Of a stretch of DNA of 64,000 nucleotides, positions 47,501 to 57,784 are shown in pieces; within the stretch, counting starts at the first letter, position 1, and every line of letters starts with the position of its first letter. Source of the stretch: Haemonchus contortus (lineage: Eukaryota; Nematoda; Chromadorea; Rhabditida; Trichostrongylidae); NCBI GenBank assembly GCA_000469685.2, contig LS997565.1, positions 35,995,145 through 36,059,144 on the forward strand, read 5' to 3'. Position numbers and translations under genes: made by a program. A model generated the notes under the pieces. The model saw only the letters and a list, made by a program, of their open reading frames with translations. It had not been told where the DNA came from and did no database searches.

Positions 47501-47678
47501 TCCGGAAAGCGGCCTAGAGGACGTCCAAAGCAGCGGTGGCTTGATACGTTGCACGAAGATCTTAAAGCGGTTAACATCCACCCCGATCAAGCGTTCAATC
47601 GAGAGAAGTGGCGTCAACATATCAGAAAAGCGGACCCCGCCTACAAGCGGGACAAACGCTGAAGAAGAAGAAGAAGAA
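44544..47678 (+). mobile_element. RTE-clade LINE, full-length copy 1
   Basis: GCTGAAGACCCGACCA flanks the element at 44528-44543 and 47679-47694, a clear target duplication. The body begins GTGGCGAAGTCCG, as copy 2 does, and ends in a short (GAA)n tail right after the ORF stop, typical of RTE elements. The duplication lies inside a coding exon of the Ig-like gene. Sense orientation. Confidence 0.9.
44678..47662 (+). CDS. RTE endonuclease-reverse transcriptase, intact ORF
   Basis: The 994-residue protein nicks target DNA and copies its own RNA into it. Residues about 55-300 form the apurinic-type endonuclease: N62 in LNVGTL, E89 in VQETRW, D194 and N196 in GDLNGH, then QIDFVLVRHRD and TQHRPL. 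The reverse transcriptase has motif A FLDLEKAFD (D649), motif B GVHQGSALSPLLF, motif C YADD (738-741), motif D LRLNVKKTEY and motif E FKYLGS. The tail has AECWPATKE and GKRPRGRPKQRWLDTLHEDL, typical of RTE. The ATG at 44678 is chosen because copy 2 has the same start but a different A-run just upstream. The frame is also open upstream to 44513 through the host exon. No stop or frameshift is seen, so it may be active. Confidence 0.9.
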   Translation: MLMSLKEFRCNATASAGADAHSQGPVSVKSMRGSPVQGRHRGATKLVRKPRNVWKTRVATLNVGTLTGRLYELAEALERRRIDFCAVQETRWSCCKSRDIGLGFKAVLCGGPKTTNGVGIIVSERFRDSIVSVERFDDRLMKIVVVIERQKYHLFSAYAPQTGCSEQTKDKFWNLLDEKTAEVPPQEAIVVAGDLNGHVGATKDGYSCHGGFGYGSRNTDGERILEYADSHSLAIVNTRFRKRDSHLITFYSGENRTQIDFVLVRHRDQGLVTDAKTVPYETVATQHRPLICTLKIAPPKSKLAERCGPARIKWWRLKEKEAAVVSSILLPAVTTVEETWKGAAEAITRVARSKLGMTKPGRRKLDKQTWLWTDHVRDKVREKKKQYHAFLSERTDDNWQRYQIAKKEAKKAVASEKAAHYAELNKKLESREGERYVYRLAKTRNRQTEDIEKFFGINDENGHLLTDRRQTLKRWREYFADISTIEFAHPAIPCAPPVHGPVQKITVNETITALKKMKSGKATGPDDLAADLWKSKGWNPAGWLTEFFNQVVAERKVPESWQQSTTIPIWKKKGSPGDCTCYRPIRLLSHSMKIFERIVDSRIRDIVELTTNQCGFVAGCSTIDAIHATRLLLEKHREKRRPIHLAFLDLEKAFDRVPRDVIWYALRQHGVPEELIEWVRILYTSPKSRVQTAAGTSTEFPISVGVHQGSALSPLLFVVVMDAITKDLQKPAPWTLLYADDVMLASEDKSELESQVQTWSDRLAMFGLRLNVKKTEYLTTDSSEPGSIKINGTELTRTTTFKYLGSAIASDGSLGFETNSRVNAAWLKWRSMTGVLCDKNIPERLKSKIYRTVIRPVAIYGAECWPATKEVEARLSVMETKMLRWTAGVTRLDRISNDAIRERFGVAPIVDKMREARLRWYGHTLRAKDDSVRKIGLNLEVSGKRPRGRPKQRWLDTLHEDLKAVNIHPDQAFNREKWRQHIRKADPAYKRDKR

Positions 47679-48238
47679 GCTGAAGACCCGACCACTTTGA
47701 CTATACACTTTGAGAACATTGATGAATGGAATAAGTGCACATCGGTATTCCGGATCTCGAATTTCCCTACATCTAGAAAACCCATTCCCCGGCATAACCA
47801 GACGTATCGAAATTAGTGACTGATTTGCGAACTCCCTCCTTTGGACGGCGTTTCCCTCAGTTTGTAGTGGGTTATCAGAGTCGTTGGTTTTCTCTGAGTA
47901 GTATAGTTAATTATAATGTTATCTTTCAGGACAATACTCCGGTTAAACCTCAATCCAGTGCGCATGTCGAGCCAAACGGTGTTCTCGTCATTGATTCCTT
48001 CCAGAAATCTGATGAAGGCCTTTACTCATCACCCGATCTGAAACCACATGTACGTCGGTAACTATTCCCACTTATGAAAAAAATTGATTTCGTGTTTTTT
48101 TAACTCGAAATTATAGAGTTGCAACAAGTAAAATTGTATTGAGCTTCAAAAATTCTGTATTTCCAGGAAACCAAGAATCCGGATGGATCTGTCTCAGCAG
48201 TTGCTGCTCCAACTATCCAGCTGATGTTGGCAAATTGA

Positions 48239-50379
48239 TTTCTTTTTTATTACTATAGATAAAATCTTCACTTCTTTGTCCCTTTAACACATCTTAAAGC
48301 TCATCAAGAAATTTAAATTCTTGCCCCAATACTCCAGCGTGTTCAGTTGAAGGTGACACGAGAAAATAATGTACACAGTATATAACTCCTACAATGCGAG
48401 GGAAGAAAAGCAGAAATAACGTTGTACATAATGATCGATTCCTTTCCTAAGATGCACACACATATTCTATTCCGACATCGATGAAAAAGATATCTTCATC
48501 GTTGAATACGAACCTTCAACTCTTGAACCCTCCAAACGAAAACAACCACATCGAGAATGCCACCACAGATGTATAACTCGAAATTTCCCAGCGTAGCCTT
48601 GACTGTACTACTTTCTACGGTGGTTATTTTTCAGGTCTGTAATAATCTTCAGTTAACACAAAGCTCAAAAGGTTCCGCTGTTCTATGCTATTTGAGAAGA
48701 GCTTTACTATGTCGACGTCATTATAAAGCCTGAAAAAAACTAGGGTTGTTCAAGGGTATGCACCAACTACCGTTCACCAAGATGGAGAATCGAGGGGTTT
48801 TTGAAACAAATGGCTATAGCTACGACGATCGGTTGAAGAAGTAGTACTGCTCTTCCACAAAGAGAAAAATAAGATATTGTAATATAATGGCAACAATAAA
48901 ACGCTATAGTATAGTAAAGTGTAGTGGTCATAGCATAATATAATAACAGTAAGAAATAAAAGTTAAGCTGACTCAAATTGTTATTGTGACATAGATGCAA
49001 AAATGGCAAGAGAATAGGAATATTAGATGTTCATTGGACTACCATGGCTAGATATTCATAACTAAAAACGTTCTCGCAGATTGCGGCTAAGAAAACTAAC
49101 ATCCTTGAGGAACAATCTATACGGAGGAGATAATTCACTTCCACCTTTCTGAAGCCACAAAAAAATTCTGAAACGCCTATCGCATCAGCGATCAAGAAGA
49201 TGTGCAACCGAGTTTTATGCGGTCGGCAAACTGGTATATCTCCTGTCAAATAGCGACCTTAAGCCACCAGATCCCCTGGGTCCGCAAAAAGACATCCGTA
49301 CAAGGTCCAGGTACGCCAGTTAACATAACAAAATCGAATTTGCAGACCATTGCTGATACACTTTAGAGAAACTGTGCCACCACTGCCTTCTCGCTGCCTA
49401 AAATGGAAGCTTAATGAAGCTTACACTTCTGGTCGTGAATTCTTGATTCATGGTGTAATGTTCACGTCGCGGTGGGAGCCCTATCTCGTGACTCGTTCGG
49501 GACTCCCTTAGCGACTCTGGGAGTTCCCGCTAGCTGCCATGACCGAGGCTCCCTGGAACGAAGTTCACCTCAAAGTAAATACTTACTTCCTTGTGCATTC
49601 CTTTTACCGACAAACTGAAGGCGTCCGATTTTGGTACATGACGCCGTTAGATGTCTTTATCCTGTCAAGGTAACCATTTCGGAATCGTTTATTCCCTTTT
49701 GAACGATTATAAGTCGGACAAGGTGAATATATACGATGCCGGTCAAATCCGAGAAAAGAAGTGTGTGTATGCTGCATTAAGGTAGTTGGCGTTAATGGCT
49801 CCTATCTTGACTACTTGAGATATGCAAATGGCGAGGTACTTAGTTATGTGGAGCTTATATATGACGGGAGAGGAAAGGAAAAGGTGGCCTGTTGAGTTTA
49901 AATCAACTTTTCAAAGACCACCGTTATGACCAATTCCACAATTCTAGCAATCAGCTCAGTTAGACATACCATTTCATATTTCACCAGTTTGATCTGCTTC
50001 AGTCAAGAAATCCTCTTCGACGCTGATCAAATCCGGAGAACCAGACTGTGGAGTTTTCCACGGTCTGGACTAGAATTCGAGCTGGATCAGGCGCACTCAG
50101 CCGCTTACGCGTCCTTCTAAAAAAATTCCTGTGATATTCAAACATAGTGTCTACTAAACCCTGGCATAATTAACACTTCTGCACGGTTGTGCAACTAGGA
50201 CCCTGGAAAGAAAGAAGACCGTTGAAGTTTGTACGCAAGGAATTATGCGTAGGTAGGAAGGTGTTACTCGGTCGTGTTGCGTAGGCACAGTGAGGTCCCC
50301 TCACGCGAAGGGCGGGGCCTGCAGCGGTGCGGTGCCGTGAACGAGTTAGCTCGATTACTTAGCAGCATTCACATATTAA
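48239..50379. other. Intergenic with hairpins and a weak signal-peptide exon
   Basis: At 48557-48634 a short frame (MPPQMYNSKFPSVALTVLLS, then TVVIFQ) ends before GTCTGT and could be a first exon with a signal sequence, but no second exon was found. Around 49461-49575 there is a compound inverted repeat (GGGAGCC...GGCTCCC enclosing GGGACTCCC...GGGAGTTCCC). At 50041-50068 CCAGACTGTGGA and TCCACGGTCTGG form a 12-bp stem with one mismatch and a four-base loop. Confidence 0.35.
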
Positions 50380-50968
50380 CCCATTGGCGACCGCGCCTTT
50401 TTAGCGTGCCTGGCGTGTGGGACCGAGCTCGCTTTTCGCGGGCTGCTGATGTGGATCACTGGCGGGCCACACGGTCCTAGGGACAAGTAGATTTTTTTGT
50501 AAGCATTTCCAGCCGACAAACAGTTTTTTAAATGTGGCATCTAAAGGTTATAAGTCATACACACTATTTAGAGCTACGTTATGGCATCTAATGTTGGTTG
50601 TTCAAAGGGAGGTGAAAGTTTTTACCAAATCATTTCCAAATGCGACTCTGACTAGACACGAGGAAGCAGACAAGATGAGAATGACATGCTTTGAATCATC
50701 GAATGCCTCAGCAAAGTCCCTTTACATCCTTTTTACATAAATTTGGCCACCTTTGGCTTTGCTCCTTTACCAATGCCCTCAGAAGTAACTTTGTTTTCTG
50801 TTATTATTAAAGTCAGAAGTAAACGTTTCACGCACTACTGCGCGACAAAATTCCATAGTAGGTCATAAACCTGCTCGATACTTGAAAGGGTCAAAAAAAT
50901 CGAAAATGAATGTTATACATGGAAAATAAAACTGTGGCCCGTATACGGGCCACGCGGTCGTCAGTGGG
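50380..50968. mobile_element. piggyBac-like MITE flanked by TTAA
   Basis: TTAA stands at 50376-50379 and 50969-50972. The ends are inverted: CCCATTGGCGACCGCG on the left and CCCACTGACGACCGCG on the right, two mismatches in 16. TTAA duplications with CCC-starting ends are the mark of piggyBac elements. There is no transposase frame, so the 589-bp copy is non-autonomous. Sub-terminal GGGCCAC/CGGTCC phrases occur near both ends. Confidence 0.75.
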
Positions 50969-50972
50969 TTAA

Positions 50973-51192
50973 ATTGCCTGCTACGGTCTCATTATCATTT
51001 CGTGCAATTGACATTCTCTCTTTTCTGTATTATTTCATGTGCTTGAGTGTAGTAATTTTTTCAAAATTTGAAGAAATATCAACAGTAGAAATAACAAAAA
51101 AGTATGGGCTCAGCCTAGATTGATTTATGTGAAGTACAGCACTTTTTATATTCTCTTAACGTGGTTTTTCATAATTAAATGGATGACAGTTC
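50973..51192. other. Short gap between MITE and candidate gene
   Basis: AT-rich sequence with no feature that I can support; it would be the promoter side of the candidate gene at 51193. Confidence 0.3.
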
Positions 51193-52573
51193 ATGATGTT
51201 GTTTTATTTTGTCGGATTTTTATGCTACACGTCTTCAATGTACTTTTCTGCGTGGCAGAGGTTGTTGGAGGGATTTGGAAGCTATGCAAACGAAGTAAGT
51301 CAGCCCACAGCGTTTACGTTTTTGACTCGAAGCAATTTTTACTGTTATGGGTGGATGTGTGGGGGGTTCTTGAGTGAATGAGAATTACGTTTTACAAAGT
51401 TTTTTTATACACAGTCTTTACTGAAATAGCAACCAGCTCGGAATATACTGATACTCTTATTGCCTTGAAATATGAAATCGGAAAGTAACAAGGAAAAAAA
51501 CCATACAATCACATTCACCTATGTTAGCTACCTCCGCTGATGCAATACAACACGTCTTGGACTAGGAAACTTCCATTTCAGAAGTTCGAACCCAGGACTG
51601 TATGAGCCACACTGCATTAAAGCATCACGGTATCGTGGAAGATATGTCACATGTCAAGAAATATATAATGTAAGAAAAGAGAGTTTATTCTCCGCGCATC
51701 ATATCATATACTAACGAAAATAATGCATAATTCACTGAAGGATGCATATCTCTCGATTTTTATCAATTTCGCTCACTACAGCAGATTTTAGCATACATTT
51801 TTTGTGAATTGCGATCTAGCTCCAGGCTCACTGTGGACATCCTATGAGGTGCGAAATCTTCTTCCTCACTCGATCTTCATCCGAATTAAATCTTGTACTG
51901 AGACGACACTTTGTACAAGCTGATTTTTCACGTATATACAATTTGTCCTATGTTCACAGTGTTCCCTTTCAAGAGCATGCGAGTACCAATTACTCAAATT
52001 ATGAGCATAGGGTTATTCCAGACAAAAAACATTTCTTTTTATCCAGAGGCAAAGACAAAGAGAGTTTTTGAGACAAATTTGAAGCATTTGTGCAGACTAA
52101 GCGATTTTTCTTTCAGTAGACCGCATCCCTATAAGTAGTTTCACGAAGTGATGTTGGTAAATACACTAGTAAGTTTTAATATGTTTGCATTCCTACCTTC
52201 GATTTCCTTGTCCTTTAGAATATAATTGATTTCACCCTTTTTCAGTGAGAGTATCGGTCGTGCGACATATACGGTAAAAAGATGCGAGGGCTCAGTGAGC
52301 TCAAGGACCGGATCGAGCTCATCACCGCTTGGAGAAGACGTTCTTTCAACTCTCCAGCAGAAGAAGATCATTGGCGAGATTGATGATCACATGCACGCTT
52401 TGCTCGTCCTTGTCACACTAGTATGTGACGATTCTAGAAATGTAAGTAAACCTCTATTCTTTTCGCTTCTTTTTCATCTATGTAGTAACAATACATGTAT
52501 CGAATGTTTCCAGTTTTCCAATAAGCTGTCGGAAGACGTGGAAGAAAACAGGGACCATTCAGCAAAATGCTAG
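51193..52573 (+). CDS. Candidate secreted small protein, unknown
   Basis: A first exon (51193-51294, 34 codons) reads MMLFYFVGFLCYTSSMYFSA and WQRLLEGFGSYANE and ends before a perfect GTAAGT. It looks like a signal peptide followed by a short mature start. Downstream, 52246-52441 follows TTTTTCAG, is open with LGEDVLSTLQQKKIIGEIDD and LLVLVTLVCDDSRN, and ends before GTAAGT. A last block (52514-52573) follows TTTCCAG and ends EENRDHSAKC-stop in the same frame. The 72-base intron between the last two is itself open. Joining exon 1 to 52246 is out of phase, so another exon or a shifted acceptor (52250) is needed. A second frame in 52246-52380 also reads naturally (YGKKMRGLSELKDRIELI). No family recognised. 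Confidence 0.35.
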
Positions 52574-52856
52574 TGACGCCACCTGAACCAAACGGATCCG
52601 AACACCAGTAGCAGTGTTAAGAAAGAAGAAGGAACACCTTGTTATCATGTTAAAACAATTTTTCATGTAATAATGACTCACCTTATTGCGTTTTACTTTT
52701 TGTTTTATAATTCAAAGAAGTGTAGTTCTGGGGGGAACTCGCTCGGGATCCAGACAATTACGAGTTATTGTGTGCCTCTTTTTTTAATGTAGGCGCCTTA
52801 GTTTTTATTGCCTAATAAAATGACTTGGTCCTGGTAAGTGAAGATTCCTGTTGAAG

Positions 52857-52952
52857 ACTTACGCGTGCTACCGCAATCGCGACCTCACAGGTTATGTTTA
52901 CCTGGGCTATGGTCTGGCTGCAGGCAGCCAGCGAGAGGCTGCAGAAACCAAG
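52857..52952 (+). CDS. Isolated exon-like block, unknown
   Basis: Thirty-two codons, TYACYRNRDLTGYVYLGYGL then AAGSQREAAETK, lie between TTGAAG and a GTGACA donor-like site. The base composition is clearly richer in GC than the flanks, as in coding DNA. It stands about 280 bases after the candidate gene that ends at 52573 and might be an alternative 3' exon. The acceptor is poor and the protein unknown. Confidence 0.25.
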
Positions 52953-53474
52953 GTGACAAAGACCTCTGTTTTGTTTTATGCTTCTTCGGACATGTTTCTT
53001 CCAAAACGATTGCTAATTAGTTACTCTCCACAGCTGATAGTCTACTGAACCGCTTTCGTGACTTGTTTGGTTTGTTTTGAATATTACTGTATTCGGTTCT
53101 GCCTCTTTGTTTCTTTTTTTCACTACCCAATAAGATTTTTCTGATTTCTGCACAATGACTAAGGATTGCATTATTTAGGCGTGAAAATGTTAAATTAGAA
53201 ACAATAATTTGTTAGAATCTACATGATGTTATGCAATTTAATACGAGGACAGCAAAAGAGTATTTGTATTTACATATCACGTAATACTGAAAATTTATGT
53301 AATTGAACCTATCTTTCTATATAGAGAGCGCTAAATTTGTGTGTCTGTTGGCAAAAAGTCTTGCAGCCGCGATGAAGAGTTTAAAATGTGAGCTCATTTA
53401 CATCAGTATCTGATGCTGTATGATATGTGCGTCATACTTATATTGCATCTGCCCTCATGTTATGTTGAATATAT
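52953..53474. other. AT-rich intergenic DNA
   Basis: No exon, repeat or RNA gene seen in this 0.5-kb AT-rich stretch. Confidence 0.35.
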
Positions 53475-53735
53475 ATGGAAGTTTTTAATGAAATTTTGTT
53501 TCTCATGAAATCAGAAGAGGTTATGAATGACGGTCTCCAGGTTAAAGAGATGTTCAAATATGAGCCATACGCTTTTGTACAAGCGCCAGCGACTGCAGAA
53601 ACAGAAAAGCTGATCACGTGGAAAGAGAGAAGCAAAGGCAATGCTCGAAGAGGCGAGGCGATCTCAATTAGGTGCGAAAACTCATGCGCTGCCCGCATAT
53701 ATATGCAGCAAGCTAAAGGTTATTCATTGGAGAGG
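53475..53735 (+). CDS. Open frame interrupted by RTE copy 2, unknown
   Basis: The plus frame is open for 87 codons up to the insertion point (EEVMNDGLQVKEMFKYEPYA, then VQAPATAETEKLITWKERSK). If the retroelement and one copy of the duplication are ignored, the frame stays open for a further 23 codons to a TGA at about 56969. That is mildly more than chance and raises the possibility of a second broken gene. No motif, signal peptide or splice site was recognised. Confidence 0.25.
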
Positions 53736-56700
53736 TTCTTCTTCTTATTCTTTAGCGCCTGTCCCGCATGTAGGCGGGGTCCGCTTTTCTGATATGTTGA
53801 CGCCACTTCTCCCGATTAAACGCTTGATCGGGGTGGATGTTAACCGTTTTGAGGTCTTCGTGCAACGTATCGAGCCATCGCTGCTTTGGGCGCCCTCTAG
53901 GCCGCTTTCCGGACACATCTAGGTTGAGACCGATCTTACGAACACTGTCTTCATCCGCGCGGAGAACGTGGCCATACCATCGTAGACGAGCTTCGCGCAT
54001 TTTATCGACAATGGGCGCAACACCGAATCGCTCCCTGATGGCGTCATTACTTATACGGTCTAAGCGTGTTACTCCGGCTGTCCAGCGCAGCATTTTGGTC
54101 TCCATCACGCTGAGACGGGCTTCAACCTCTTTCGTTGCAGGCCAGCATTCAGCGCCATATATCGCGACTGGCCGGATGACGGTTCTGTAGATCTTGGACT
54201 TAAGACGCTCAGGGATGTTCTTATCGCAGAGTACGCCAGTCATTGAGCGCCACTTCAACCACGCTGCATTCACGCGAGAATTCGTTTCAAAACCCAGGCT
54301 GCCGTCAGACGCAATTGCCGATCCAAGGTACTTGAAGGTTGTTGTCCGTGTGAGCTCAGTGCCATTGATCTTGATAGAGCCTGGCTCGCTCGAATCAGTG
54401 GTCAAGTACTCAGTCTTTTTGACGTTTAACCTGAGCCCGAACATAGCCAGACGGTCGGACCAGGTCTGCACCTGTGACTCGAGCTCGCTTTTGTCTTCAC
54501 TGGCGAGCATCACATCATCGGCATAAAGAAGCGTCCACGGAGCCGGCCTCTGGAGGTCTTTTGTGATGGTATCCATGACGACAACAAAAAGTAGTGGGGA
54601 TAGCGCAGAGCCTTGGTGTACTCCGACGGAAATGGGAAATTCCGCCGATGTGCCCGCTGCCGTTTGCTCTCGACTCTTTGGGCTAGTGTAAAGGATGCGC
54701 ACCCACTCAATGAGCTCTTCGGGTACTCCATGCTGTCGTAAGGCATACCATATAACGTCACGTGGAACGCGGTCGAAAGCCTTCTCTAAGTCTAGAAAGG
54801 CAAGATGTACCGGTCTACGTTTCTCGCGATGCTTTTCTAGAAGGAGGCGAGCGGCGTGTATGGCGTCGATGGTGCTACAACCAGCTACAAAACCACACTG
54901 ATTAGCGGTCAGCTCGACGATATCCCGGATACGACTGTCTACAATCCGCTCAAAGATTTCCATGCTGTGCGAGAGCAAGCGAATCGGACGGTAGCAAGTG
55001 CAGTCCCCAAGGCTGCCCTTTTTCTTCCTGATAGGAATCGTCGTGCTCTGTTGCCAGCTCTCAGGCACCTTCTTCTCTGCAACGACCTGGTTGAAGAATT
55101 CCGTCAACCATCCTGCAGGATTCCAGCCTTTCGATTTCCACAAGTCCGCTGCTACGTCGTCAGGACCACTTGCTTTGCCTGACTTCATCTTCTTCAAAGC
55201 CGTAATGGTCTCATTCACGGTTATTCTCTGAACGGGACCGTGTACTGGCGGAGCGCAGGGGATGGCGGGATGAGCGAATTCGTCTGTTGAGATGTTTGCG
55301 AAGTACTCTCGCCATCGTTTCAGTACTTGCCTGCGGTCCGTTAAGAGGCGACCGTTCTCGTCATTTATGCCGAAGAACTTTTCTATATCCTCGGTCTGGC
55401 GATGGCGGGTCTTTGCGAGTCGGTAAACATACCGCTCACCGTCGCGAGACTCGAGCTTCTCGTTCAATCCGGCAAAATGAGCTGCCTTCACAGAAGCAAC
55501 GACCTTCTTCGCCTCTTCCTTCGCGCTCTAATAGCGTTGCCAATTATCGGCTGTCTTTTCCGAGAGGAATGCGTGGTATCGCTTTTTCTTCTCACGTACT
55601 TTATCCCCGACATGATCCGTCCACAGCCATGTTTGCTTGTCAATCTTTCGTCGTCCAGGCTTGGTCATGCCGGGCTCCGACCGTGCAACACGGGTTATCG
55701 CTGCGACAGCACTCTTCCAAGTTTCATCGACAGTCGTTACCGCCGGTAATAGAATGCGGGAGACGACGGCCGATTCGGTTCCTTTTTCCATCAGTCGCCA
55801 CCACTTGATTCTCGCTGGCCCACACCTTTCGGCGAATTTTGGTTTCGGCGGGGCGATCTTTAGCGTACAAATCAGCGGTCGATGTTGTGTAGCGACCGTT
55901 TCATAAGGTACTGTCTTCGCGTCTGTTACGAGTCCCTGGTCGCGGTGCCTCACAAGGACGAAATCGATTTGTGTTCTGTTTTCACCGCTATAGAAGGTAA
56001 CGAGGTGAGAGTCACGCTCACGGAATTTCGTGTTTAGAATGACGAGATTATGCGAATCTGCATATTCAAGAATTCGCTCGCCATCAGTGTTACGTGACCC
56101 ATATCCGAAACCCCCATGGCAGCTATAACCGTCTTTCGTAGCGCCCACGTGACCGTTGAGGTCACCTGCGACAACTATGGCTTCTTGTAACGGTACTTCA
56201 GCTGTCTTCTCATCTAGCAGGTTCCAGAACTTGTCCTTGGTCTGCTCGGAGCATCCAGTCTGCGGAGCATAAGCTGAGAAGAGATGGTATTTTTGGCGTT
56301 CGATGACTACCACGATCTTCATTAGGCGGTCATCGAAGCGTTCCACGCTTACTATCGAGTCACGGAACCGTTCAGAGACTATTATCCCGACGCCGTTGGT
56401 GGTTTTTGGGCCACCACAAAGAACGGCTTTGAAGCCGAGGCCAATGTCCCTGGACTTGCAGCAGGGCCACCTCGTTTCCTGCACGGCACAGAAATCAATT
56501 CGTCGACGCTCTAGAGCTTCTGCTAACTCGTACAAGCGTCCCGTTAATGTGCCAACATTTAAGGTCGCAACGCGGGTCTTCCATACGTTGCGTAGCTTTC
56601 GGACTAGCTTAGTTGCCCCCCGATGCCGTCCTTGCACCGGAGACCCTCGCATACTTTTCACACTCAGCGGGCCTTGCAAGTGCGCGTCGGCTCCCGCGGA

Positions 56701-56879
56701 CGCCGTAGCATTACATCGAGATTCTTTGAGTGACATTAACATTTTTTTGATGTGACTGGGGTGTTCGTAGGCCGGCCTGTCACGGGGCCTGTCGCCTGCA
56801 TTCGAATGTCCGTGGTCAGCTTAGCCCACAGAGTGGGCAGTTTCCAGTGGCACCCCTTGGAGGAACGGACTTCGCCACC
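53736..56879 (-). mobile_element. RTE-clade LINE, full-length copy 2, inverted
   Basis: TATTCATTGGAGAGG flanks the element at 53721-53735 and 56880-56894, a 15-bp target duplication. On the minus strand it starts GGTGGCGAAGTCCG and ends with AATAAGAAGAAGAA, like copy 1. It stands about 6 kb from copy 1 in opposite orientation. The two copies are very similar throughout. Confidence 0.9.
53752..56742 (-). pseudogene. RTE endonuclease-reverse transcriptase with one premature stop
   Basis: The protein matches copy 1 along its whole length: endonuclease motifs LNVGTL, VQETRW, GDLNGH, then reverse transcriptase motifs FLDLEKAFD, GVHQGSALSPLLF, YADD and the RPRGRPKQRW tail. A TAG at 55530-55528 falls where copy 1 has CAG (the codon after NWQRY), separating a 404-residue endonuclease part from the reverse transcriptase. 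The frame resumes directly after the stop with no frameshift. Upstream of the shared ATG the A-run has seven A instead of five, which supports that ATG as the true start. This copy should be unable to move by itself. Overlapping plus ORFs are shadows. Confidence 0.88.
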
Positions 56880-56894
56880 TATTCATTGGAGAGG

Positions 56895-57784
56895 ATAACA
56901 ACAGTAAAAACTAAAATTCTAAAGATTAGTTTTCTCAACAGGGAACTCTCCGCTGTAACTAGTAAGTGTTGAATTTGCACGATAAAAAAGTAAGTCCGCG
57001 GTTTATAGCCCTCTAAACTACTCCGCTTCGCTGCAATTTTCACATTTCATCGCTGCACAAACATAAAATTCTTCGTCAGCACTATTCTAAGTTTTCACCA
57101 GATTTTAGTCTTCTAGTTCGAATATAGTTTTTCTTGAATGTTTTACCTTCTTAGTGTTCCCACACTCCTCAGCTTTTTAACTTTTGCTTGCCTGATAACG
57201 ACATGAAGACAAAACAATGAAAATGTAATCATCACAACTATTACAATTAAATAGCCTCGACCGAAGTGCGTGATGTTCACAACCGCACCCAGTGTCTAGA
57301 CACTCCAAAATAATGCGCTCCGTTGCGAACGCCGCCGCCGCAAGTGGGGTTTGTCTGATTTTGTTGTTTAAGCTCTTCCAATCAAATCAGTGCTAATCAT
57401 ACCGTAGAAATGATTACTAAGACATGCCTTATTTCAGAAAGTACACAAATTAGGTACATGTAACAAAAAATGAGCTCATCACAAGACAACATCCTGGAAA
57501 CTGTGCCTATCTATCGTAACTGTGCAACATCAGCAGCAGCGAAAGCAACAATGGTTAGACCAACAGTAGGAAGTCCATGAAGTTGTTTAGTATGAGCAAG
57601 AACTATCCGATACCACCGACATCTTCACTTCATCGTTTATATCTGATTGCTTTGCGTACTTCTTGTTTCAACTGATCATTTGATTAGGCAAGATTTTTCC
57701 TTTTTATTCTCGGCGAAAATCAAACGGCAAGCTGCAGATAAAGCGATATTCTTTGGAATTCTCTAGTCCTAAAAGCATCATATT
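56895..57784. other. Intergenic, no gene seen
   Basis: AT-rich sequence after the RTE copy. The first 75 bases continue the open frame mentioned at 53475. Nothing else can be supported. Confidence 0.35.

Larger units (their letters stand above)
44208..48238 (+). pseudogene. Small secreted Ig-like protein gene, split by an RTE insertion
   Basis: Exon 1 (44208-44282) encodes a signal peptide, MKTQAILLIFIVGSAFGSIA. Exon 2 (44298-44481) carries LQLGERVELNLGSGVVTWKR and IKYCGPTEKGPRCAQF. After a 32-base intron, exon 3 starts at 44514 and is cut at 44543 by the retroelement; it resumes at 47695-47744 (TLTIHFENIDEWNKCTS). Exon 4 (47930-48049) has PNGVLVIDSFQKSDEGLYSS, the D-x-G-x-Y of Ig folds. Exon 5 (48167-48238) ends PTIQLMLAN-stop. 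All phases agree. This matches a nematode family of secreted single-Ig proteins of unknown role. Between exons 1 and 2 only 15 bases (GT...AG, with an in-frame TAG) remain, so either a micro-intron or a nonsense mutation is present. Confidence 0.65.
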
